A stretch of 64,000 bases of DNA, taken from assembly GCA_041672395.1 (NCBI GenBank), contig JBAYZS010000007.1, positions 1-64,000 on the forward strand, in the 5' to 3' direction. The position numbers and the translations under genes were made by a program. The notes beneath the pieces are model-generated. The model was not told the origin of the DNA. It did not search any database and worked only from the letters and a program-made list of their open reading frames with translations. Every line of letters begins with the position of its first letter. Position 1 is the stretch's first letter. The DNA is from UBA5287 sp041672395. Its GTDB lineage: Bacteria; Bacteroidota; Bacteroidia; Bacteroidales; Dysgonomonadaceae. Below, piece by piece: positions 17,894 through 25,609 of the stretch.

Positions 17894-18823
17894 ATGGAAA
17901 AGAAGAGAAATGTATTGAGATTAGCTAAATATTCATGTCTTGTGATGGTTTCTGCACTACTTTTACAAGCATGTGGAAGTGTCCCACTTACAGGTAGACG
18001 TCAGCTTCAACTAGTTTCTGATCAAGAGGTTATAGCCTTGAGTTTACAACAGTATCAGGATTATATGCGAACCGCACCCATTGAAAAAGGTACAAAGAAC
18101 TCGGAAATGGTAACACGAGTTGGTACACGCATTTCCCAAGCTGTAGAAACTTTTCTTAAAAACAATGGTTACGAAACTGAACTTCAAAACTTTGCATGGG
18201 AATTTAATTTGGTGAAAGACGAAAGCGTCAATGCGTTCGCTATGCCTGGAGGAAAAGTAGTCGTTTATACGGGATTACTTCCAATTACGGGTAGTGAAGA
18301 TGCTTTGGCTGTTGTTGTAGGACATGAAATTGCGCATGTAATTGCAAAACATTCCAGCGAACGTATCAGCCAGCAGATGTTAACACAGTATGGAGGTGCT
18401 ATTGCTGGAAGTATAATTGGAGGTGCAGCCGCAAGTGAACTTGGTCAAACCGTTTTTGGTCTTGGGGCTCAATACGGAGTTATGATGCCTTATGCACGCA
18501 AACAAGAATATGAAGCAGATGAATTAGGTTTAGTTTTTATGGCAATGGCTGGCTACGATCCAAATACAGCTGTTCCTTTTTGGACAAGAATGGCTCAAAG
18601 TTCTCAAGGCGGTAGTGTGCCTGAATTTCTAAGCACGCACCCAACTGACGATAAGCGTATTGCCCAAATACAAAAAATTATGCCAAATGTCTTAACATAT
18701 TACAAAGGTAAGGGGGTTGCGAATTCAACATCTCAACCCATAGAGACAAAAACAACTGTTCCTAAATCATCTTCAGATAATCAAATTAAGAATGCAAAGA
18801 CATCAAAAGAATGGTCTTTCTAA
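17894..18823 (+). CDS. M48-family zinc metallopeptidase lipoprotein
   Basis: A 309-residue lipoprotein (LLLQAC, Cys27) with an M48 peptidase domain. The zinc motif HEIAH is at 144-148 and the third ligand lies in EYEADELG (about residue 209). NAFAMPGGKVVVYTGLL and FLSTHPTDDKRI are the usual BepA/LoiP/Oma1-like marks. It probably works in the periplasm at the outer membrane in protein quality control. It is a single gene on the plus strand; its own terminator appears to have been replaced by the left end of the adjacent insertion sequence, 22 bp after the stop. Confidence 0.92.
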   Translation: MEKKRNVLRLAKYSCLVMVSALLLQACGSVPLTGRRQLQLVSDQEVIALSLQQYQDYMRTAPIEKGTKNSEMVTRVGTRISQAVETFLKNNGYETELQNFAWEFNLVKDESVNAFAMPGGKVVVYTGLLPITGSEDALAVVVGHEIAHVIAKHSSERISQQMLTQYGGAIAGSIIGGAAASELGQTVFGLGAQYGVMMPYARKQEYEADELGLVFMAMAGYDPNTAVPFWTRMAQSSQGGSVPEFLSTHPTDDKRIAQIQKIMPNVLTYYKGKGVANSTSQPIETKTTVPKSSSDNQIKNAKTSKEWSF

Positions 18824-18842
18824 TGCATTTAATATTTTAATA

Positions 18843-18876
18843 AAAGAGGCTGTCTCAAAAGATTGACAGCCTCTTT
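18843..18876 (+). terminator. inward terminator formed by the left IS end
   Basis: AAAGAGGCTGTC (18843-18854) pairs with GACAGCCTCTTT (18865-18876), 12 bp perfect with a 10-base loop, followed by TTTTTTT. The left arm is the IS terminal repeat. It would end transcription arriving from the M48 peptidase gene. Confidence 0.85.
18846..18861 (+). repeat. left terminal inverted repeat of the IS
   Basis: GAGGCTGTCTCAAAAG; matches the right end at 14 of 16 positions (mismatches at positions 2 and 9). Confidence 0.8.
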
Positions 18877-18971
18877 TTTTGTATTCTATTTTCTGTAAAA
18901 AAACCTTCTGAAATATTGTTATTTAAAACACTTTTTCATATATTTATATCTGTATATCAAACATATAAGAT

Positions 18972-20621
18972 ATGTCTAAACCTAAATTTAAGTTTTATAA
19001 TCAAGGTCAGGTAAGTCTTTTCCCTCCCAGTCTGGATGAAAAGATTCCCAAGAACTCTCCAGCCCGTATCATTAATCAAATTGTGGATAATCTGGACTTG
19101 AGTAAAGTCTTTGACACATATAAAGGTGGTGGTACAACTGCTTATAATCAACGTATGATGCTTAAAGTTGTACTGTACAGCTATCTGAACAATATTTATT
19201 CCAGTCGTAAGATCGAACAGGCACTCACTGACCGTGTTAGTTTTATGTGGCTCTCAGGTAATCAAACACCTGATCACAACACCATAAACCGTTTTCGTTC
19301 ATCCCATTTAAAAGACTCAATACATGAGGTTTTTACTCAGGTTGTGGTGATGCTTGTTGAAATGGACTGTTTAAGTCTTGAAGTTGCATATGTTGACGGA
19401 ACCAAAATTGAATCACGAGCCAACCGCTACACCTTTGTCTGGCGTAAATCCATTGAAAAATATAAAGAGAGATTGGAAGAAAAGATACATAAAGTACTGG
19501 GAATGATCGAAGAGGGTATAGCTCAGGATAATAACCCTAAGGATGATCCACCGACACCATTCAACAGCGAAGAAATAAGAAAGCGTGTTGCCCAGATTAA
19601 TCGTGAGAACCGGAGCAAAGAAGAGCAAAAAGCAATTAAGATACTTGAAAACAAACTTTTACCTAAACTTGAAGATTATGAGCGACATTTAGAGACTCTG
19701 GCAAATCGTAATAGTTATTCCAAAACCGATTCCGATGCAACCTTTATGCGTATGAAAGAGGATCATATGCTCAATGGACAGCTAAAGCCTGCATATAATG
19801 TTCAGATAAGTACAGAGAATCAGTTTATAAGCCATTATGATTTTTATCCAAACCCCACCGATACATTAACACTCATTCCCTTCCTGGAAGGTTTTGAGAA
19901 TCGTTATAACATTTTGCCGAGCAAGGTTGTAGCTGACTCCGGTTATGGTAGTGAAGAAAACTATGAGTTTATGCAGGGAAATGATATTGAGCCATTTGTA
20001 AAGTTCAACTACTTTCATAAAGAACAAAAAAGAGCATTTAAAAAGAACGGTTTTCTCTCTCAAAACCTTTATTATAATGCAGATGAAGATTACTATGTTT
20101 GTCCTATGGGTCAGCACATGGACAAGGTTGGAAAAAAAAGAAAGAAAACTGTTGGCGGGTACACATCAACAGCTACTCTTTACGAGGCAAAAAACTGTAA
20201 CGGTTGTCCTTTGAAATGTCTCTGCAGTAATGCAAAAGGCAGCAGAAGGGTAGAAGTAAATCATAACCTTAACCGCCATAAACAGAAAGTAAGGGAACTG
20301 TTGACATCCGAAGAAGGAATTTATCATCGAAGTCAGCGTCCTATAGAGCCGGAGACAGTGTTCGGCCAAACTAAATCCAACAAACACTACAATAGGTTCA
20401 GACACTTTAACAAAGACAAGGTTTTAATGGACTTTGCAATCTTCGCTATTGTATTTAATATTGGAAAACTATACTTGAAGGGATTAGGCAATAAAGAAAT
20501 ACTGGCTTTTTTGGAGAAATATGGTCAAAAAGCCGATTTTATTCTGTTTTTTGTAAAAATAAAGATAAACTCTAAAAGTTTCTCATCAATTATTAACTAC
20601 AATCAGAAAATAGCCGCATAA
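18972..20621 (+). CDS. IS1182-family DDE transposase
   Basis: A 549-residue transposase. An N-terminal DUF772-type DNA-binding region (residues 15-115; GGTTAYNQRMMLKVVLYSYL, GNQTPDHNTINRFR) is followed by an RNase-H-like DDE domain: first Asp in AYVDGTKIESRANRYTF, second in VVADSGYGSEENY and the Glu in RPIEPETVFGQTKSNKHYNRFR. Between them is an insert with a Cys cluster (YYVCPMGQH and CNGCPLKCLC) that may bind zinc. The frame is uninterrupted, so the element may still be active. Confidence 0.93.
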   Translation: MSKPKFKFYNQGQVSLFPPSLDEKIPKNSPARIINQIVDNLDLSKVFDTYKGGGTTAYNQRMMLKVVLYSYLNNIYSSRKIEQALTDRVSFMWLSGNQTPDHNTINRFRSSHLKDSIHEVFTQVVVMLVEMDCLSLEVAYVDGTKIESRANRYTFVWRKSIEKYKERLEEKIHKVLGMIEEGIAQDNNPKDDPPTPFNSEEIRKRVAQINRENRSKEEQKAIKILENKLLPKLEDYERHLETLANRNSYSKTDSDATFMRMKEDHMLNGQLKPAYNVQISTENQFISHYDFYPNPTDTLTLIPFLEGFENRYNILPSKVVADSGYGSEENYEFMQGNDIEPFVKFNYFHKEQKRAFKKNGFLSQNLYYNADEDYYVCPMGQHMDKVGKKRKKTVGGYTSTATLYEAKNCNGCPLKCLCSNAKGSRRVEVNHNLNRHKQKVRELLTSEEGIYHRSQRPIEPETVFGQTKSNKHYNRFRHFNKDKVLMDFAIFAIVFNIGKLYLKGLGNKEILAFLEKYGQKADFILFFVKIKINSKSFSSIINYNQKIAA

Positions 20622-20633
20622 AAAATTAAAAAA

Positions 20634-20658
20634 GGAGCTACCCTTTTGAAACAGCCCC
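20634..20658 (-). terminator. inward terminator formed by the right IS end
   Basis: On the minus strand GGGGCT pairs with AGCTCC (one G-T pair) around a 13-base loop, followed by TTTTTTAATTTTTT. It would end transcription arriving from DUF4293 on the minus strand and mirrors the left-end structure. Confidence 0.65.
20643..20658 (-). repeat. right terminal inverted repeat of the IS
   Basis: GGGGCTGTTTCAAAAG on the minus strand; pairs with the left repeat at 18846-18861. Confidence 0.8.
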
Positions 20659-20686
20659 GTTCTTTAATTCATACATTATCTAAAAA

Positions 20687-21136
20687 TCACCTTAACCGAT
20701 CTAATGATCTAACTAATGATTCATCTTTCTTTATATGTTTTATGGAAAAAAAGGCAAAAATTATTGCAATTAAAGGAATCACGGCACCCCAGCTAAAACT
20801 AGTAAAAGTCCCATAATCATTATCATTCTTAAAAATAAGAAATACCATATAAGCTAAAAAGAAAATCATAACAAATATATTCGATTTAGTTATTCTTATT
20901 TGGCTTTTTCTATTCTTATATAGAAAGATTGATACAAGCGATATCAAAGAACTTACAAGTCCAATCACAAATAAAGAACCTGTTTCAAAAGCAATATCTG
21001 CACCTTTTAAAAAGCTAAAGGCATTTAGTGCTACAAAATTTCCATCATATGCCATAATTGCAAGCGGAGAAAACATACTAACAGCCATGCATACAGAAAC
21101 AAGAAACAAATAAAATGTTTGAATCCTTTGAAACAT
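20687..21136 (-). CDS. DUF4293 family membrane protein
   Basis: A 149-residue integral membrane protein with four predicted transmembrane helices (about 5-27, 50-72, 83-101, 112-132), matching the Bacteroidota-specific DUF4293 family in length and start (MFQRIQTFYLF). Function unknown. It follows the omega-like gene by 6 bp, in the order bamD, omega, DUF4293 common in the phylum. The insertion sequence begins 28 bp past its stop. Confidence 0.82.
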   Translation of the reverse strand: MFQRIQTFYLFLVSVCMAVSMFSPLAIMAYDGNFVALNAFSFLKGADIAFETGSLFVIGLVSSLISLVSIFLYKNRKSQIRITKSNIFVMIFFLAYMVFLIFKNDNDYGTFTSFSWGAVIPLIAIIFAFFSIKHIKKDESLVRSLDRLR

Positions 21137-21142
21137 TATCTA

Positions 21143-21475
21143 TTAAAATTGTTCTTTTTCTTTAGAAGGATTGCGATAATAAACTTCACCATCTAACCAT
21201 TCTTGGGTTGCTAACAGCGATGGTTTAGGTAATTTCTCATAAAAACGAGATATTTCAATTTGTTCGTGATTTTCAAAAACTTCCTCTAGATTATCATTAT
21301 ATGAAGCAAACTCTTGAAGTTTTGTATCCAAATCTGACTTCATTTCTGATGTAATCTGATTTGCTCTCTTTGAAATTATGCTAACCATTTCATATACATT
21401 CCCCACCGATTCGGACATTTTCATTATATCGTGAGTCTCAGTACTATTAGCAATAGTAATTTTTTTATATTCCAT
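21143..21475 (-). CDS. rpoZ: RNA polymerase Rpb6/omega-like subunit
   Basis: A 110-residue protein of the Rpb6/omega family as found in Bacteroidota. The core is GNVYEMVSIISKRANQITSEM (shortened here: NVYEMVSIISKRANQI, about residues 26-41), corresponding to the conserved omega helix that clamps the beta-prime C-terminus. The C-terminal half (EISRFYEKLPKPSLLATQEWL) is specific to this phylum. It lies between bamD (44 bp upstream) and DUF4293. Confidence 0.85.
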   Translation of the reverse strand: MEYKKITIANSTETHDIMKMSESVGNVYEMVSIISKRANQITSEMKSDLDTKLQEFASYNDNLEEVFENHEQIEISRFYEKLPKPSLLATQEWLDGEVYYRNPSKEKEQF

Positions 21476-21519
21476 TTTAAATTTGCCTATCTATTAATAT
21501 TAATAATCATTTTTACCTA

Positions 21520-22335
21520 TTATGCCGAAGGAAGGTTATCAATCATTTCTTGTGCTTCCTTATAATATTTATCGGCTTCCTTAATATATTTTCCTTCGGG
21601 AAAAGAGTTTTTATAATTATAGTATTCATCTACTACCATACGGAAACGCTCTGGTTGAACCTCTCTTTTACTGCGTTGAGCAAATTCATATCGTGCACGT
21701 AAAATTGTCATCTGATAATCCTCTGTATACTTTGAGAATGGATAATTCTTCATTGCCTCTCGAGCTGTTATAACAGAAGATTCATAGTTATTCCCCATAT
21801 AATTTCCCAAATTCAAGTATAGTTCAGCTGCAAGCAATTCTTTGTAAGCCAACTTTTCCTGCAATTCAAACAAATAATTCTTTGCCATTTCAGCTCTATC
21901 ACTCTGAGGATAGGTTTCAATATAGTTCTGAAATTCAGCAATAGCTTTATATGTTTTTGATTGATCAAGTTTGGGATCGGGGGAATCGAGATACATTCCA
22001 TATGCAGAATAAAACAGTGCAGGTTCGGCATATTCACCTTTTGGGTAAGTATTATAATAAGTCGAAAATATTTGCGTAGCAGAAACATAATCCTTTTGAT
22101 TATAATAACTCTGTGCAAGCAAGTACAACGATTCTTCTGCTTTGCCAGTACCTTTAAAAAATGGCACTAATTCCTCAAGTAAGGTACTTGATCTATCAAA
22201 TTTACCTTTATCAAAATAATTCTTCGCATAGGTATATTTCAAATCACGATCAGTACTTTTCAGTATTTTATTATACTCATTACAGCTACTGAATAACAAA
22301 ACAAGCAACAACAAGTAGATATTTCTGAACTTCAT
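21520..22335 (-). CDS. bamD: outer membrane assembly lipoprotein BamD
   Basis: A 271-residue lipoprotein (LLFSSC, Cys18) built of tetratricopeptide-like helices: YAKNYFDKGKFDRSSTLLEEL, AQSYYNQKDYVSATQIF and FQNYIETYPQSDRAEMAKNYL-type repeats (each quoted in part). BamD is the essential lipoprotein partner of BamA in inserting outer-membrane beta-barrels. A -7 box (TAAATTTG, 22362-22369) lies just upstream, so it heads the bamD-omega-DUF4293 operon. Confidence 0.9.
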   Translation of the reverse strand: MKFRNIYLLLLVLLFSSCNEYNKILKSTDRDLKYTYAKNYFDKGKFDRSSTLLEELVPFFKGTGKAEESLYLLAQSYYNQKDYVSATQIFSTYYNTYPKGEYAEPALFYSAYGMYLDSPDPKLDQSKTYKAIAEFQNYIETYPQSDRAEMAKNYLFELQEKLAYKELLAAELYLNLGNYMGNNYESSVITAREAMKNYPFSKYTEDYQMTILRARYEFAQRSKREVQPERFRMVVDEYYNYKNSFPEGKYIKEADKYYKEAQEMIDNLPSA

Positions 22336-22361
22336 TTTTTATTTAAAATCGATTTAGGATG

Positions 22362-22369
22362 CAAATTTA
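22362..22369 (-). promoter_or_regulatory. -7 box of the bamD operon
   Basis: TAAATTTG on the minus strand, 27 bp before the bamD ATG. No clear -33 element. Confidence 0.4.
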
Positions 22370-22452
22370 CAGAAAGTTTCTTATTTTGTTGTAATTAATA
22401 TCGATTTTATTCTATTTTAGGTTTGCAAATCCTATTTTCACAAATCGAATGT

Positions 22453-23145
22453 TTAACCTATACGACTTATTTTCCTTAGCTTTTCTTCATCAATAATCTT
22501 TATTTTCCGACCGTCCATTGCGATTATGCGTTCAGTCGTAAAGATTGAAAGAGTACGAATTGCATTTGAAGTTGTCATATTTGACAAGTTCGCTAAATCT
22601 TCTCTTGCCAGATAAATATTGATTGTTGCGCCATCCTCTTCTAATCCATAACTTTCTTTGAGAAATATCAGTGATTCAGCTAGCCTACCTCTTATATGTT
22701 TTTGCGTTAAGTTCACAACACGTTCATCAGCAAGCCCTAAGTCCACAGAAAGTAATTTAACGAAAAAAAGCGCAAAATCTCCATTATTACGAGCAATTTC
22801 TTCTACTGTTTTCATTGGAATAAAACATACAGTGCTCCTTTCTACCGACGATGCGGAAGTCACATATTTTTCCTTGGCAAAAAAAGCTCTATATCCAAAA
22901 TACTGGACTGGGCGAATCAACCGTATAATTTGAGTTCTTCTACCCACTCCATTTTTAAATATTTTCACTTTGCCTTCCAGTAAGCACATGAGATCTTTTG
23001 GTTCATCATCTTCAAAATAGATAATATCTCCATTTTTGAAGTTTTCTTTATAAACATCAGATATCAACAAATTTCGCTCACTTTCACTTAATAACTGCCA
23101 GATGTCGGCTAGATATTTTGATAATTCAATGCGGGGTTTTGCCAT
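22453..23145 (-). CDS. Crp/Fnr-family transcriptional regulator
   Basis: A 230-residue regulator: a cyclic-nucleotide-binding-type barrel (about 15-125; GDIIYFEDDEPKDLMCLLEGKV-like, LIRPVQYFGYRAFF) followed by a winged helix (LAREDLANLSNMTTSNAIRTL). There are no N-terminal cysteines of the FNR 4Fe-4S type. The frame can be extended to a TTG at 23184, but that codon lies within the -7 box, and the ATG at 23145 begins the family-like MAKPRIELS. Targets are unknown; it is divergent from the DUF5686 gene. Confidence 0.88.
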   Translation of the reverse strand: MAKPRIELSKYLADIWQLLSESERNLLISDVYKENFKNGDIIYFEDDEPKDLMCLLEGKVKIFKNGVGRRTQIIRLIRPVQYFGYRAFFAKEKYVTSASSVERSTVCFIPMKTVEEIARNNGDFALFFVKLLSVDLGLADERVVNLTQKHIRGRLAESLIFLKESYGLEEDGATINIYLAREDLANLSNMTTSNAIRTLSIFTTERIIAMDGRKIKIIDEEKLRKISRIG

Positions 23146-23181
23146 TATAGACGAACTGTTATAAAACCATGTTCTTAAACA

Positions 23182-23213
23182 CAAAATTAAGTAATAAAAC
23201 TTTATATTACAAC
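23182..23213 (-). promoter_or_regulatory. promoter of the Crp/Fnr regulator gene
   Basis: On the minus strand GTTG (23210-23213), a 20-bp spacer, then TAATTTTG (23182-23189). It rules out the upstream TTG start. Confidence 0.5.
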
Positions 23214-23336
23214 TTCATTTTAAGTTTTTTAAAATTAATGACCAAATCAAACATTAATAAAACAATCAATTAGGAGTTAAACTCATTCTCTATTAAGAAT
23301 TTTCTTAAAAAAATATGTAAGTTTGTATCTACAAAT

Positions 23337-25487
23337 ATGAAAATCCTGCAGATAATACTCATTTTATTAGTTCTGTATACTACGCCAATGCTTGCCCAAT
23401 ATTCACCTTCGGTAGATAGCATTTTGATAAAGGCGATGCAAGGAGCAGAAAGATACAACGGTTTAGTTGAAAAATACAAAGCCGATGTATATATGCGAAG
23501 CTATATCCAAACCATAAAAAAAAATTCACTATATAAATACACCCATCTGATTCCCAACTTCATTTTGCATGACCCTAATTCAGACGAAGTTCTTATTGAA
23601 ACAATAAGTAAATTAAAATATGATTATCCTAAAAGCTATGTACAAGATATAAAATACGTTACTGGTACTTTGACAAAAAAAGGGGATATCAATATGATCC
23701 CATTCAACTTTCTGCATATCAACATATATGGCGAAACCAGTAATGAAGACAGTTTCTTTATGCCTTTACGATTTACCACTTCAAAATACTACATATACAA
23801 GCAGACTAACAGTTATTGTCAAAACGATACCACTTATTACACGTACACCTATTCCCCAATTTATGAAAACACAAAATTACTGAAAGGCACGTTTGTTATT
23901 GAAAGCGGTTCGTGGCGAGTTACTCAATTTATGGGTGAAGGAATCGATTTGATATCAGACTTTTCGTTCATTATGACAATGGGAAATGGTATGATTTCAA
24001 AATATCTTCCCGAAGATATCAGGATATTCCAAAGTTCAGCTTATCTGGGAAACATTGTTGGCAGTAGGCATTTGGCAACTATCAGTTATTCAGAAGCTAA
24101 CTTAAGACAAATCAAAGATAAAGACCATTCATTGAATTTAAGTGATCAATATAAAGTAAGATTAGATTCCGTTCCGGTATTTGACGATTCAACATTCTGG
24201 AATGCCAACCGTCCAATTCCACTACAACCACTTGAAGATGACATATTAAAGAATTACGAAAAGAAAAAAGACGAAGAACTACTAAAAAAGCAGAACGGCG
24301 ACACCATTACTGTCAGTATAGCCAGGCAATTAGCTCAACGGTTTGTTATGAGTTCAAACTATGATTACAAGTCCACTAAAATCATTTATTCAGGTCTGCT
24401 TAATCCTTTTTTAATTGGATATAGTTCGATAGACGGAATCACCTACCGTCAAGAACTTGGATTTGATATTGGTTTAAAATGGGATCAATCAATAAACATG
24501 GACGCCTATGTAGGATACTTGTTCCGTCGCAAAGAGCTATTTTGTGATATTACCACTCGTTGGAATTACAATCCTGCGAGGCTTGGAAGTGTATATTTTG
24601 CTGCCGGGATAGGAAACCCTTCATACAGTTCTTTATTTGTGGAAGAAATTCAAAAAAGTTTGAAGAATGAGGGTCTAACCTTTTCTGATATCTCTGTAGA
24701 CATATATAAAGACTATTACTTTAAGCTGTTCAATAACATAGAATTAGTCAACGGGATATTATTGGGAGCAGGTATAGATTATCATATTCGAAGAGGGGAT
24801 AGCAATACCTTAAAACTTAAATCGGCCCCAATCGATCAATCCGAAAAAGACATCAACAAAATGTTCGGAACAAGAAGAACATTTGTTCCCTCCATACGAT
24901 TTGAATGGACCCCACAACAATATTACAGATTCGAAGACCGAAAAAAAATATATGTCCGTTCGTCGTACCCTACTTTCAGAATCGATCTTGCACATAGTTT
25001 CAAAAATATTTTAGGCAGTGCTTCTGTCTATAATAAATTTGAATTAGATGTCAGTCAGAATGTTGAAATAGGGTTGATGAAAGCATTTCAATATCACGTT
25101 GGAGCCGGTCTTTTCACGAATCAACAAACAGAGTACTTTGCCGATTTTTCGTTCTTTTCGAAAAACAACTTCCCCACAAACTGGGATGACGGTGTTGGCG
25201 GAGGTTTCAATTTGCTTCCCCGCGAATTTTACAATGCATCAGAATCCTATTTGCAAGGTCATTTCATGTACGAAACTCCGTTTTTGCTGTTAAAATCAAT
25301 ACCACACATATCCAAAGGAGTAATTGGTGAAAGACTGTATTTAAGTCAGTTATACACACCGCAGATAAAATCCTATACCGAAATAGGTTATGGCATTGGC
25401 AATCGCGTTTTTAATGTAGCCATCTTCACCTCTTTTCACAATCTAAATTTCGGAAGAGTAGGAATAAAAGCGGCATTAGAATTATAA
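23337..25487 (+). CDS. DUF5686 family outer-membrane protein
   Basis: A 716-residue protein with a Sec signal (MKILQIILILLVLYTTPMLAQ). The N-terminal part (to about 340) and the C-terminal beta-strand-rich barrel (DITTRWNYNPARLGSVYFAAG-type strands, ending GRVGIKAALEL) match DUF5686, a Bacteroidota surface family that is often preceded by a carboxypeptidase-like domain; that domain is absent here. Function unknown. A TAAGTTTG box at 23318-23325 would leave only a few bases of leader, so the transcript may be nearly leaderless. Confidence 0.8.
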   Translation: MKILQIILILLVLYTTPMLAQYSPSVDSILIKAMQGAERYNGLVEKYKADVYMRSYIQTIKKNSLYKYTHLIPNFILHDPNSDEVLIETISKLKYDYPKSYVQDIKYVTGTLTKKGDINMIPFNFLHINIYGETSNEDSFFMPLRFTTSKYYIYKQTNSYCQNDTTYYTYTYSPIYENTKLLKGTFVIESGSWRVTQFMGEGIDLISDFSFIMTMGNGMISKYLPEDIRIFQSSAYLGNIVGSRHLATISYSEANLRQIKDKDHSLNLSDQYKVRLDSVPVFDDSTFWNANRPIPLQPLEDDILKNYEKKKDEELLKKQNGDTITVSIARQLAQRFVMSSNYDYKSTKIIYSGLLNPFLIGYSSIDGITYRQELGFDIGLKWDQSINMDAYVGYLFRRKELFCDITTRWNYNPARLGSVYFAAGIGNPSYSSLFVEEIQKSLKNEGLTFSDISVDIYKDYYFKLFNNIELVNGILLGAGIDYHIRRGDSNTLKLKSAPIDQSEKDINKMFGTRRTFVPSIRFEWTPQQYYRFEDRKKIYVRSSYPTFRIDLAHSFKNILGSASVYNKFELDVSQNVEIGLMKAFQYHVGAGLFTNQQTEYFADFSFFSKNNFPTNWDDGVGGGFNLLPREFYNASESYLQGHFMYETPFLLLKSIPHISKGVIGERLYLSQLYTPQIKSYTEIGYGIGNRVFNVAIFTSFHNLNFGRVGIKAALEL

Positions 25488-25499
25488 CTTCACAAAAAA

Positions 25500-25528
25500 A
25501 AAGGCAACCGGACTAACCAATTGCCTTT
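25500..25528 (-). terminator. terminator between DUF5686 and PspC genes
   Basis: AAAGGCAA (25500-25507) pairs with TTGCCTTT (25521-25528) around a 13-base loop. On the minus strand it is followed by TTTTTTTTTG, so it mainly serves the PspC gene ending at 25610; it may also slow plus-strand transcription. Confidence 0.65.
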
Positions 25529-25609
25529 CAATCAAAAACGGTGAATATTTAAAACAGTGAGTTTATTCAATGCGTAAATGACGAACATTTTTTGCACCAT
25601 TTTCAGCAT

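Larger units (their letters stand above)
18846..20658 (+). mobile_element. IS1182-family insertion sequence
   Basis: A complete 1,813-bp insertion sequence with one intact transposase. The terminal inverted repeats are GAGGCTGTCTCAAAAG (18846-18861) and, on the other strand, GGGGCTGTTTCAAAAG (20643-20658), 14 of 16 identical. Both ends fold into hairpins followed by T-runs pointing inward. I see no convincing target-site duplication. It sits between the convergent M48 peptidase and DUF4293 genes without damaging either frame. Confidence 0.88.

Noticed and set aside
18824..20686. Target-site duplication flanking the IS
   Set aside because: Flanks TAAAA and GTTCT do not match; none was found next to the mapped ends.
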